From assembly GCA_012523075.1 (NCBI GenBank), contig JAAYJF010000135.1:1-32740 (forward strand): 32,740 nt of DNA, given 5' to 3'. Under the pieces are notes generated by a model that did not search any database, was not told where the DNA came from, and saw only the letters and a program-made list of their open reading frames with translations. The first letter of the stretch is position 1; the number at the start of each line of letters is the position of its first letter. This stretch comes from Clostridiales bacterium. Lineage in GTDB: Bacteria; Bacillota; Clostridia; Ch29. Shown one piece after another: positions 22,819 to 29,731 of the stretch. A program made the translations under genes and the position numbers.

Positions 22819-23322
22819 GTGTACAGGGAAATGGATTTTACCGAAATATCCGGAGAGGCTCTAGAGCAGCTGCAAAGGGGAGCCTTTCTGACAGTGAGCG
22901 ACGGGGAAAGGGCCAATACCATGACCATAGCGTGGGGAACTATCGGGTTTATGTGGAAAAAGCCGGTCTTCATGGTTATGGTAAGATACAGCCGGTACAC
23001 CCATGAGATAATTAGCAAGGCGGGGGAGTTCACCGTGAGTTTTCCTTTGAGGGGCCAGCTTAAGGACGCCCTTAACGTATGCGGTACCAAATCGGGCAGG
23101 GATATTGACAAGTTCAAAGAATGCTCACTTAAGACCGAAAAGGGCCAGGCAGTGGACACGCCGATAATAAGTGACTGTGATATACATGTAGAATGTAAAA
23201 TAGTATACAAACAGGGCATGGACGAAAGCAGTCTAGCAGACATTATAAAGGAATCCTGCTACGCGGGGGGAGACTACCACGTATTGTATTACGGAGAAAT
23301 TCTAAGGGCATATAGAAAGTAG
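22819..23322 (+). CDS. Flavin reductase-like FMN-binding protein
   Basis: 167 residues starting at GTG 22819, which has GGAGG 7 bases upstream; the first in-frame ATG is 4 codons later. The split-barrel fold of the flavin reductase family is indicated by GAFLTVSDGERANTMTIAWGTIGFMWKKPVF and VRYSRYTHEIISKAGEFTVSFP (given as typical segments). Such proteins bind FMN and reduce flavins or act as small redox proteins in anaerobes. It follows the VOC gene by 2 bp. No terminator is evident before the convergent gene that ends at 23327. Confidence 0.88.
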   Translation: MYREMDFTEISGEALEQLQRGAFLTVSDGERANTMTIAWGTIGFMWKKPVFMVMVRYSRYTHEIISKAGEFTVSFPLRGQLKDALNVCGTKSGRDIDKFKECSLKTEKGQAVDTPIISDCDIHVECKIVYKQGMDESSLADIIKESCYAGGDYHVLYYGEILRAYRK

Positions 23323-23326
23323 GGAA

Positions 23327-23614
23327 TCATCCGGAATTATGGGCCGCCAGTAGCAAAAACAGCATAAAACCAAGGCTGGTAAGCTGGTCCACCAGTTTGA
23401 TTGCCCTTTCTTTCTCGTGGCCGGGTATGGGTTTTTCCTGTATCACCCGGACCAATAGGTCCTCCAGCGGGCCAGCTATTATGACGGCCAGTATTATTAA
23501 CATAGGCGTCGTGTTCCGATGGTGTTTATACTCGGACAGTGCCACCGACCCTATGGCTATTCCCAGGGCGTAATTCATAAGATTAAGGAAGTACAGGGTG
23601 CTATCCTTCTCCAT
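23327..23614 (-). CDS. Small hypothetical membrane protein
   Basis: 95 residues from the ATG at 23614, chosen because GGAGGGG lies about 8 bases upstream; the frame is open 17 codons further without a comparable site. Three hydrophobic stretches: about residues 8-27, 36-52 and 78-92, with a charged, Lys/Glu-rich loop between the second and third. No family recognised. It converges with the flavin reductase gene (4 bp between stops) and diverges from the gene at 23766. Confidence 0.65.
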   Translation of the reverse strand: MEKDSTLYFLNLMNYALGIAIGSVALSEYKHHRNTTPMLIILAVIIAGPLEDLLVRVIQEKPIPGHEKERAIKLVDQLTSLGFMLFLLLAAHNSG

Positions 23615-23719
23615 TCTTATCCCCTCCGGCCGGTGTAAATGAGCGGAATTTGCTCCTTGTTCCATTCTATGTCTGTGGCTGGTTTTTTGTGTCGCTAGGA
23701 TGTGGGAAGGCTTATGAAT

Positions 23720-23731
23720 TTGTGCTATAAT
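23720..23731 (+). promoter_or_regulatory. Extended -10 promoter of the 165-residue gene
   Basis: TTGTGC directly followed by TATAAT (23726-23731), giving the extended TGC-TATAAT form. It lies 34 bases before the start at 23766. The same 12 bases occur at the rlmA promoter. Confidence 0.75.
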
Positions 23732-23765
23732 ACCTGATAATGAGAATAACGGGGAAGGTGACTGT

Positions 23766-24263
23766 ATGGAGGACTACGGGTACATAGATAAACTGGCCGA
23801 GAAACTGAGTGTCTATTTTGATATTGAGAAGGACTGGAAGATGGAAAACCTGTGCTGTGATTTATATGCCAGGTCCCATATTAAGAATGAAAAGTACTTT
23901 TTTTCGAAAAAAGCAAAGGTATATGGCTTCGAAAACTATGAACACTGCATTGTGAAATATTTCCCCAGCATAGGGGTCAAGGACATTGACGGTTTTACCG
24001 ACAGCCTGAAATGCGCCGCCGATAAACTGGTGACGCCCCATGACGAGCACATGTCCAGCATTATTACGGGGGTTATGGTGACGGCGGAAAAACCCGACCG
24101 GGATGTGGCGGATGCGGTAAGAAGGTTTAAATTCCATAAAAGCTTCGCCTTCGGGTTCAAGGGATGGATGGATATAAGGCTAATTCTCGTTCACCCGCAG
24201 AGTAGAGAGGTTGTAACAAACAAAAAAGGTAAAGAGGTGGCCAAGTTTTACGCTTCCAGGTAA
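23766..24263 (+). CDS. Conserved-looking hypothetical protein, 165 residues
   Basis: A soluble protein of 165 residues with an acidic start and a basic, charged C-terminus; no signal peptide or membrane segment. I do not recognise the family with certainty. Visible features include two adjacent Cys (LCCDLYAR) and a pattern of alternating beta-like hydrophobic strands (SSIITGVMVTAE, WMDIRLILVHPQ). It has GGGGAAGGTG as a plausible ribosome-binding site, its own extended -10 promoter and its own strong terminator, so it is a single-gene unit. Good codon structure and signals make it a real gene. Confidence 0.8.
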   Translation: MEDYGYIDKLAEKLSVYFDIEKDWKMENLCCDLYARSHIKNEKYFFSKKAKVYGFENYEHCIVKYFPSIGVKDIDGFTDSLKCAADKLVTPHDEHMSSIITGVMVTAEKPDRDVADAVRRFKFHKSFAFGFKGWMDIRLILVHPQSREVVTNKKGKEVAKFYASR

Positions 24264-24272
24264 AAAACGTAG

Positions 24273-24306
24273 ACCAGGGGGACGGTTCCCCTGGTTGGTT
24301 TTTTCA
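24273..24306. terminator. Bidirectional terminator between the 165-residue gene and rlmA
   Basis: ACCAGGGG (24273-24280) pairs perfectly with CCCCTGGT (24288-24295) around a 7-base loop, followed by TGGTTTTTT on the plus strand. On the minus strand the same stem is followed by CTACGTTTTTT, so it can end rlmA transcription as well. Confidence 0.92.
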
Positions 24307-24330
24307 TGGCAAAAACTCCGTCCCCTTGAG

Positions 24331-25203
24331 TTACATTGATTTGTTAATGCCCAATATTACCGCCAAATCTATGGTAATGTGGGGGATGCCTATTCTTAGT
24401 ACTTCCTTTATCCTTTCATCCGCAGCTCCCCAGGACAGCGGGGTCATCCTGATAAGGTGTTCAAGGTTATGTTTGTCTACCGGTATACTATACAGTATGT
24501 CCCAGGTACCGGCTGTGTTGAAATTTTCTTCGAAATGAGCGACAATCCTCTCGTTCGAATACTTTTCTTTTCCGGTTGACCTGTAGAAAAGCTCCCGAAG
24601 TTCAAGAAGATACTTGCTGCCGGGCACCACCTTTATAAGGATGCCGTCACCGGTCAAAAGCCTTTTGAATTCGGCATAATTTGCCGGGGAAAGGATGTTC
24701 AATATAGCATCAAAGCTGCCGTCTTTAAAGGGCACCTTTGCCAGGTCGGCCACGCACCAAGCAATGCTTGGGTATTCCCTGGAAGCGATTTGTATCCCCT
24801 CCTTGGAAATATCGATACCTACCCCGGTTACCCGCCTGTCGTTACGGCCTTTCATGCTTTGAATCACCCGGGCAAGGTGGGAGCCCTCGCCGCACCCGGC
24901 ATCCAGTATCCTTGTGACGTTGGTGTGGGGTCCACCGGCGTGGTCCAGTATTAGACCGGCAAGTTTACCCGTAAGGGGTTCAAACAGTCCGTTTCGGATT
25001 ATTATGCTTCTTGACTTCAGCATTTCTTTGTCATAATCGGTTTTCGCAGGGCTTGTAAGAAGATTAACGTATCCTCTTTTGGCCAGGTCAAAGCAGTGGT
25101 TTTTTGCGCATACAATGCTTTTTTCGCCGACCATCCGCATTTTGCCGCCGCAAAAGGGGCATCTAAATAGATTTAAGTTTTCCTTAACCTGCATTGTTTT
25201 CAT
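24331..25203 (-). CDS. rlmA: 23S rRNA (guanine-N1-)-methyltransferase, RlmA family
   Basis: 290 residues. The N-terminus has a zinc-ribbon: CPFCGGKM, then CAKNHCFDLAKRGYVNLL, the usual RlmA pattern. The Rossmann methyltransferase domain shows ILDAGCGEGSHLARV (SAM motif I), GIDISKEGIQIA (motif II) and FDAILNILSPANYAEFKRLL. RlmA methylates N1 of a guanine in hairpin 35 of 23S rRNA (G745 or G748); the G748 form (TlrB) affects macrolide susceptibility. Which of the two positions applies is not decided here. Its own extended -10 promoter is at 25235-25246 and it ends at the shared terminator. Confidence 0.92.
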   Translation of the reverse strand: MKTMQVKENLNLFRCPFCGGKMRMVGEKSIVCAKNHCFDLAKRGYVNLLTSPAKTDYDKEMLKSRSIIIRNGLFEPLTGKLAGLILDHAGGPHTNVTRILDAGCGEGSHLARVIQSMKGRNDRRVTGVGIDISKEGIQIASREYPSIAWCVADLAKVPFKDGSFDAILNILSPANYAEFKRLLTGDGILIKVVPGSKYLLELRELFYRSTGKEKYSNERIVAHFEENFNTAGTWDILYSIPVDKHNLEHLIRMTPLSWGAADERIKEVLRIGIPHITIDLAVILGINKSM

Positions 25204-25234
25204 TTCACTGCACTCCGAAAGCTATTTTACAGCA

Positions 25235-25246
25235 ATTATAGCACAA
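25235..25246 (-). promoter_or_regulatory. Extended -10 promoter of rlmA
   Basis: On the minus strand: TTGTGC followed by TATAAT, identical over 12 bases to the promoter at 23720. It is about 32 bases before the rlmA start. Confidence 0.75.
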
Positions 25247-25262
25247 GAGGAAACGGGTTGAA

Positions 25263-25304
25263 AGCCTCAGCCCATCCCCGGGTAGGAGGCTGTAAGTTTT
25301 TTTT
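25263..25304 (+). terminator. Terminator-like hairpin with no upstream plus-strand gene
   Basis: AGCCTC (25263-25268) pairs with GAGGCT (25286-25291), with inner CCC/GGG pairing, followed after GTAAG by eight T (25297-25304). Only the minus-strand rlmA lies upstream, so it may end an unannotated short RNA or be a chance structure. It also lies just ahead of the map promoter. Confidence 0.45.
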
Positions 25305-25335
25305 GACTACAACTTTACTAAAAAGATTATGGTTT

Positions 25336-25347
25336 TTGTGTTAAAAT
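25336..25347 (+). promoter_or_regulatory. Extended -10 promoter candidate of map
   Basis: TTGTGT followed by TAAAAT (25342-25347), the same arrangement as three other promoters in this region. An alternative is TTGACT (25303-25308) with GATTAT (25325-25330) at a 16-bp spacing. Confidence 0.5.
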
Positions 25348-25432
25348 ATTAAGGTAATACGAATTACTCCCAGGGCTGTTGAAACATTTTGATATCGAAT
25401 CGCATAACTGTATTAAGAAAGGATAGGTTGAG

Positions 25433-26179
25433 ATGATTACTTTAAAATCCGAAAGGGAAATAGCCATGATGCATGAGGCCGGAAAGCTTTTGGCTTCCTG
25501 CCACAAAGAGATTAGGAAAATTATTCAGCCGGGTATTACCACCCTTGATATAGACAGCTTTGTTGAGGACTACCTGAAAAGAAACGGGGCAACGCCGGAA
25601 CAGAAAGGATACATGGGCTATAAGTACGCCACCTGCGCCTCGGTTAACGATGAGATATGCCACGGTTTTCCCCGGAAAACCCCACTTAAGGACGGTGATA
25701 TTGTGACCATAGACATGGTTGTCAACTTGGAGGGTGCCCTGGCGGATTCCGCCTGGACCTTTGCGGTGGGGAGCATTTCGGAAAAGGCGAAGCGTTTACT
25801 GGATGTAACCCACAAAGGCCTGTACAAGGGGATTGAGAAGGCCGTTGCCGGCAATAGGATTGGCGATATTGGCCATGCGATTCAGTCTCTTGTGGAAGCG
25901 GAAGGGTTCTCGGTGGTCAGGGACTTTACCGGCCACGGTATAGGGCCTACCATCCACGAAGACCCGCAGGTACCCCATTTCGGCATTACCGGGAAGGGAC
26001 CGAGGCTGGTGGAGGGGATGGTTATCACGATAGAGCCCATGGTGAACGAGGGCACCTGGGCCTGCAGGATGGATTTGAACGGTTGGACGGCTAGGACCGC
26101 CGACGGCAAGCTGTCGGCGCAGTACGAGCATACGATAGCCATAACAAAGGACGGGCCGCTAATTCTGACCGAGCAGTAA
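25433..26179 (+). CDS. map: Type I methionine aminopeptidase
   Basis: 248 residues, full length for a type Ia enzyme. All metal ligands are present: Asp94 (TIDMVV), Asp105 (ADSAWTF), His168 (GHGIGPTIHEDP), Glu201 (TIEPMVNEG) and Glu232 (QYEHTIAIT); His77 in CHGFP matches the substrate-site His. It removes the initiator Met from new proteins in the cytoplasm. Single-gene unit between rlmA and rsgA, not in the usual ribosomal-protein operon, so the genome may hold a second copy. Confidence 0.95.
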   Translation: MITLKSEREIAMMHEAGKLLASCHKEIRKIIQPGITTLDIDSFVEDYLKRNGATPEQKGYMGYKYATCASVNDEICHGFPRKTPLKDGDIVTIDMVVNLEGALADSAWTFAVGSISEKAKRLLDVTHKGLYKGIEKAVAGNRIGDIGHAIQSLVEAEGFSVVRDFTGHGIGPTIHEDPQVPHFGITGKGPRLVEGMVITIEPMVNEGTWACRMDLNGWTARTADGKLSAQYEHTIAITKDGPLILTEQ

Positions 26180-26186
26180 TAATGCA

Positions 26187-26216
26187 TTGAATATTGGAAA
26201 AAATGAGTGTTATAAT
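26187..26216 (+). promoter_or_regulatory. Promoter of rsgA and its leader
   Basis: TTGAAT (26187-26192), 18-bp spacer and perfect TATAAT (26211-26216) preceded by TGT, an extended -10. Transcription would start near 26223, leaving a leader of about 135 bases before the rsgA start. Confidence 0.8.
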
Positions 26217-26251
26217 GCGATTATTGAAAAAGAGATAGGAGATGTGTATTT

Positions 26252-26308
26252 ATGAAATACAACAGAACAGCGGAGATTGTAATAATAGGGGAGGTATGTA
26301 TAAGATAA
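26252..26308 (+). CDS. Possible 18-residue leader peptide upstream of rsgA
   Basis: ATG at 26252 with AGGAG 10 bases upstream, 18 codons (MKYNRTAEIVIIGEVCIR) and TAA at 26306-26308. It overlaps the upstream GGGAGGT segment that can pair with the anti-SD sequence of the rsgA leader. It is too short to prove as coding; the case rests on its start signal and position. Confidence 0.4.
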   Translation: MKYNRTAEIVIIGEVCIR

Positions 26309-26352
26309 TTGTACAAAACCTCCCAAAGGTTACAATCAAACTTCAGGAGGTT
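26289..26352 (+). promoter_or_regulatory. Leader with mutually exclusive pairings controlling the rsgA ribosome-binding site
   Basis: ACCTCCC (26318-26324) can pair with upstream GGGAGGT (26289-26295, 7 bp), while the overlapping AACCTCC (26317-26323) can pair with GGAGGTT (26346-26352, 7 bp), which contains the rsgA ribosome-binding site. A third, 5-bp pairing AACCT/AGGTT (26317-26321 with 26327-26331) is also possible. The first and second pairings cannot coexist, so the leader could switch rsgA translation on or off. Base pairing is seen; switching is inferred. Confidence 0.5.
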
Positions 26353-26358
26353 AATGAA

Positions 26359-27447
26359 TTGGAAAAAATAGATATAAAAAGCATAGGGCTTACCGAAAGG
26401 TTTATTAAGGAAGCCGGAGGATATAATGGTCTTTATATAGGCCGGGTTTCTTCGCAGCATAAGGATATATACAGCGTAATTACACAAGAAGGAGAGATTA
26501 AGGCAGAGGTCTCCGGCAAATTTCGTTACCTTGCCGGGGCTGCTTTAGTCCAGTACCCGGCAGTTGGTGACTTTGTAATGATTGACCGTACCGATGATTC
26601 TAAGGGCAGTGCAGTCATTCATCATGTGCTTGCCAGGAAAAGCGTCTTTATACGGAAGGCAGCCGGGCCCACAAGGGATGCACAGGTTATCGCAGCCAAC
26701 ATCGATACGGTTTTCATATGCATGTCGCTCAACAACGATTTTAACCTGAGAAGGCTAGAGCGATACCTTTCCATTGCCTGGGACAGCGGGGCGACGCCAG
26801 TTGTGGTGCTCACAAAATCCGATCTATGCGATAACCCGGAAGGAAGGCTTAAGGGCGTGGAAGCGGCGGCAGCCGGGGTGGACGTACTGCTTACGACAAG
26901 TATTTCAGATGATGGGCATTCATCGGTCAAGAAATATATCCGAAAGGGGCAGACGGTCGCTTTTATCGGCTCATCAGGAGTTGGGAAGTCCACCCTGATA
27001 AACCGGCTGGCCGGTGAGGACTTGCTGGCCATAGGCGGGTTAAGGGATGACGACAGGGGAAGGCATACTACCACCAGACGGCAGCTTGTGGTGCTGCCGG
27101 AGGGCGGCGCGGTGATTGATACCCCGGGGATGCGGGAGATAGGGATTATTGATGCCGACCTTTCAAAGGCCTTTGCCGACATCGACGACCTTGCCGCTGG
27201 ATGCAGGTTCAGCGACTGTACCCATGGCAGCGAGCCGGGATGTGCAGTTCAAGAAGCGATAAGGGAAGGCTTCCTCCCGGCGGAAAGGCTTGAGAGCTAT
27301 AAAAAGCTTAAGAAGGAAGCCAGGTATGAAGGGCTTAATTCCAAGATGATTGAAAGGGAAAAAATAACCGAAATGTTTTCCGGCTTCGGCGGAATGAAAA
27401 ACGCCAGGAAATTCATTAAGGAAAAGGCCAGAAAAAAACAGTGGTAA
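26359..27447 (+). CDS. rsgA: Ribosome small-subunit-dependent GTPase A (RsgA/YjeQ)
   Basis: 362 residues from TTG 26359, preferred because GGAGG ends 8 bases upstream and the resulting N-terminus MEKIDIKSIGLTERF fits family members; an in-frame ATG at 26296 has its GGAGG only one base away. An OB-fold domain is followed by a circularly permuted GTPase: LTKSDL (G4) comes before GSSGVGKSTL (G1) and DTPGMREIG (G3). A zinc-binding C-terminal domain has Cys/His in CRFSDCTHGSEPGC. RsgA binds the 30S subunit during late assembly and hydrolyses GTP there. This longer form is often a second rsgA-like gene in clostridia. A good terminator follows. Confidence 0.93.
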   Translation: MEKIDIKSIGLTERFIKEAGGYNGLYIGRVSSQHKDIYSVITQEGEIKAEVSGKFRYLAGAALVQYPAVGDFVMIDRTDDSKGSAVIHHVLARKSVFIRKAAGPTRDAQVIAANIDTVFICMSLNNDFNLRRLERYLSIAWDSGATPVVVLTKSDLCDNPEGRLKGVEAAAAGVDVLLTTSISDDGHSSVKKYIRKGQTVAFIGSSGVGKSTLINRLAGEDLLAIGGLRDDDRGRHTTTRRQLVVLPEGGAVIDTPGMREIGIIDADLSKAFADIDDLAAGCRFSDCTHGSEPGCAVQEAIREGFLPAERLESYKKLKKEARYEGLNSKMIEREKITEMFSGFGGMKNARKFIKEKARKKQW

Positions 27448-27455
27448 TATACGTG

Positions 27456-27493
27456 CCGGCCGTGGTGATAGTTGTCACAACGGCCGGTTTTTT
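27456..27493 (+). terminator. Terminator of rsgA
   Basis: CCGGCCGT (27456-27463) pairs with ACGGCCGG (27480-27487); an inner GTGA/TCAC adds to the stem, and TTTTTT (27488-27493) follows. Confidence 0.93.
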
Positions 27494-27537
27494 ATTGCTC
27501 TGTAATGACACAGGGCGTTTTATTCTTTTAAATTTTG

Positions 27538-27593
27538 TTGACAGCGGAAGCGAAATGTTATACATTTATAACATAAAGTTATAAATATATAAC
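27538..27593 (+). promoter_or_regulatory. Promoter with two tandem palindromic operators
   Basis: Perfect -35 TTGACA (27538-27543) and, after 17 bp, TACATT (27561-27566) as -10. Two palindromes GTTATA-N4-TATAAC lie at 27557-27572 and 27578-27593, 21 bp apart (two helical turns). The first covers the -10 box and the second covers the start of the transcript up to the ribosome-binding site. This is a classic repressor layout, most simply for the XRE protein encoded by the second gene of the operon. Confidence 0.8.
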
Positions 27594-27607
27594 GGGAGAT
27601 GGTTGAA

Positions 27608-27949
27608 ATGAAAAACAGAATAAGCCTTATGGGGCTTTTAGGACTGTTGGGCCTTCTGGGCCTTATTACAGATAACCCTGGCTTCTATGGTTTCTTCGGT
27701 TTCTTCGGTTTTTTCGGGTTTGCTAAGATTCTTCCCGATGAAATGTTCAAGCAAAATGTAAACAAGGCTGCCAAAAACGCCTTTTTCACAGGGCTAATCA
27801 TATATCCGACGGTGGTTGTTATTGGCACCCTTTCTTTATTTCCATTTGCCTTGGTTTTCACCTTCGGTTTTGCAGTAAACTTTGCCGTGCAGATACTTGT
27901 GTTTAGTTTTTCCCTGTCAAAATACGAAAAGTCTGGTGGTGTAAGATGA
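27608..27949 (+). CDS. Small membrane protein with LLG and FFG repeats (DUF3796-like)
   Basis: 113 residues from the ATG at 27608, which has GGGAG about 9 bases upstream; the in-frame ATG at 27599 overlaps that site. It opens with [13 protein letters not shown], then has [14 protein letters not shown], a repetitive Gly/Leu and Gly/Phe pattern, and two further membrane segments (about residues 62-80 and 82-101). From memory this fits the DUF3796 proteins, which are often next to XRE regulators. Its stop overlaps the start of the XRE gene (ATGA). Role unknown. Confidence 0.8.
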   Translation: MKNRISLMGLLGLLGLLGLITDNPGFYGFFGFFGFFGFAKILPDEMFKQNVNKAAKNAFFTGLIIYPTVVVIGTLSLFPFALVFTFGFAVNFAVQILVFSFSLSKYEKSGGVR

Positions 27950-28149
27950 AAATGGTAACCAAGATTAGGGAATATAGGGCCAAAAAAAACATGACCCAGG
28001 AAAACCTTGCAAACCTTGTGGGAGTGAGAAGGGAAACCATTGTACACCTTGAAAACGGGAGGTACAACCCTTCCCTAAAACTTGCCTTTTATATTGCAAA
28101 GGCTTTGAATACGACTGTGGAAGCTCTCTTTGATTTTATAGAAGAATAG
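27946..28149 (+). CDS. XRE-family helix-turn-helix transcriptional regulator
   Basis: 67 residues, essentially a single HTH domain: [20 protein letters not shown], then [21 protein letters not shown], ending in ALFDFIEE. This is the compact Cro/C1 (YozG-like) form. It is translated from an ATGA overlap with the small membrane protein gene, so both are made together, and it probably binds the tandem palindromes upstream of the pair to regulate itself. Such pairs are thought to be controlled by the membrane protein in some systems, but nothing here shows that directly. Confidence 0.93.
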   Translation: MKMVTKIREYRAKKNMTQENLANLVGVRRETIVHLENGRYNPSLKLAFYIAKALNTTVEALFDFIEE

Positions 28150-28219
28150 GTAAGTGTAATACGGCTTGTTTCCCCGGTTGCAGCTCGCTTCATGCTGTTT
28201 TGATTTACCCGCCGACATG

Positions 28220-29557
28220 TTACCTAAGCAGCAGCCTCTCGAACTGCTCCTTTTCCATGCTTTCCAGGAATTTCAGAAGCTGTCTCACGTTAATATTGTC
28301 AATTGGGTTTGTAAAGGATGCTCTGTGCCCGTATTCTTCTACGCACCGCCTGCCCTCTGCCGCGTCCACGTTGGCTCTGGGTCCGCCCACGCAGCCTCCC
28401 TCACAGCCCATGCCTTCGATGAAATTTGCCTCCAGAGAGCCGGATTTGATTTTGTCAAGGAGTTCTTTGCATTCGGTTACGCCATCGGCCTGGATGGCTT
28501 TAAACTCAATTGTTCTGCCGGGAGCTATTCTCTCAAGGGTTATTCTTACTGCTTCGCTTACGCCGCCGGTCCGGGCATAAGTCCTGCCCCCATAGGAAGA
28601 CTGCTCTTTATTGTCCTCCGGCATCGCTTCCAGGTCAATGTCCAGCGCCTTAAACACCTCGGAAAGCTCACTGAAGGTTAGTACGTAATCTATTGCTCCC
28701 TTAAGGTCGGGGTGTTTTGCCTCGGCTTTTTTTGCCACGCAGGGGCCGATGAAAACCGTTTTACAGTTGGGGAAAATGTACTTTATAACCCTGCCCGAGG
28801 CAATCATTGGCGATACGGTTTTGGTAAGCCTTTCGTACAGCTTTCTGTAATGCTTGGTAAGAAGGTTTACCCAGATGGGGCAGCAGCAGCTGGTTATTAG
28901 GAAGTCTTCTGTTGTTTTTATCAGTTTATTGAACTCGTCGGCCTCTTTCAGCGTAACCATATCGGCGAAAAGGGCCACCTCCAGCACATCGGCAAAGCCT
29001 ATTGACTTAAGAGCACTCCTTAGCTTACCCATGGTTACGCCCCTGCCGAACTGGCCTGCCACCGCCGGTGCCACAGTGGCGTACACCGGGGTACCGGAGG
29101 CGAGATATCTGCTCAAGGGTATAAATTCAATCTTGTCGTTTATCGCGTCCAGAGGGCAGCGAGATATGCATCTGCCGCAGGACAGGCACTTTCCGTTTTC
29201 TATGATGGGATTGTCCCAGTGGGCCTGGCCCTCCCTGTCGTATACACAGTCGCTTTGGCATTCCCTTTCACCGCCAAGAGTGCATTCATCACAGATACTC
29301 TTGTTTACCGTCACTAATGGCAGCTCAATTTCCTCTAGGCTAAGGGCGGCGTCCACCTCCTTGGAAAGCTCGGTATCCGCCCCAGCGGTGGGATTAAGGC
29401 CCATAGCCACTAGGGCTTCGTTTTTCACGGCGGTAATACCGCCGGGGTTTTCTTTAAATCTATAGGGTATCCGGTCAATATCCTCCTTAAGCCGGTTGGT
29501 GTAGACAAGCTTTGCAATTTCTCTAAAGATTTCCATTCTCCTTTGACTGTCGCCCAT
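28220..29557 (-). CDS. Monomeric [FeFe]-hydrogenase-type protein, group D-like (putative sensory)
   Basis: 445 residues with AAAGGAG 6 bases before the ATG. The N-terminal part has two iron-sulfur binding sites: Cys89/92/100/104 (unusual spacing) and Cys124/127/130/134 (CLSCGRCISRCP). The H-cluster motifs are TSCCCPIW (residues 222-229, one Cys more than the usual TSCCPxW), GPCVAKKAEA (271-280, Cys273) and EGMGCEGGCVGGPR (381-394, Cys385 and Cys389). The extra Cys and the GPC form recall, from memory, group D enzymes such as the one from Thermoanaerobacter mathranii, proposed to sense H2 rather than turn it over fast. No hydE, hydF or hydG maturation genes and no NADH or ferredoxin partner subunits are nearby. 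Confidence 0.9.
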   Translation of the reverse strand: MGDSQRRMEIFREIAKLVYTNRLKEDIDRIPYRFKENPGGITAVKNEALVAMGLNPTAGADTELSKEVDAALSLEEIELPLVTVNKSICDECTLGGERECQSDCVYDREGQAHWDNPIIENGKCLSCGRCISRCPLDAINDKIEFIPLSRYLASGTPVYATVAPAVAGQFGRGVTMGKLRSALKSIGFADVLEVALFADMVTLKEADEFNKLIKTTEDFLITSCCCPIWVNLLTKHYRKLYERLTKTVSPMIASGRVIKYIFPNCKTVFIGPCVAKKAEAKHPDLKGAIDYVLTFSELSEVFKALDIDLEAMPEDNKEQSSYGGRTYARTGGVSEAVRITLERIAPGRTIEFKAIQADGVTECKELLDKIKSGSLEANFIEGMGCEGGCVGGPRANVDAAEGRRCVEEYGHRASFTNPIDNINVRQLLKFLESMEKEQFERLLLR

Positions 29558-29601
29558 TTATTTCTCCTTTCAGACAAGTGACTTTTTTGTTTATTCTTTG
29601 T

Positions 29602-29630
29602 AGCATATGAACAAAATATTTATGTAACAA
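29602..29630 (-). promoter_or_regulatory. Candidate promoter of the hydrogenase gene
   Basis: On the minus strand TTGTTA, 17-bp spacer, TATGCT, ending about 45 bases before the start codon. Moderate match only. Confidence 0.4.
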
Positions 29631-29731
29631 CATTCAATAAACCCTAAGGCTGCAAATATAAACAAAGAAGGGCGACCCATTGGCAAGTATGGTAAAATAG
29701 ATTTGTTAATACGAAGTAAGGGGGCTTTTTG

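Noticed and set aside
24331-25203. Possibility that rlmA is a macrolide-resistance gene of the Erm type
   Set aside because: The N-terminal zinc ribbon and motifs match RlmA guanine-N1 methyltransferases, not Erm adenine-N6 dimethylases.
26242-26358. Longer N-terminal extension of rsgA
   Set aside because: In-frame ATG at 26296 has its GGAGG one base away; the TTG at 26359 has ideal spacing and gives a family-like N-terminus.
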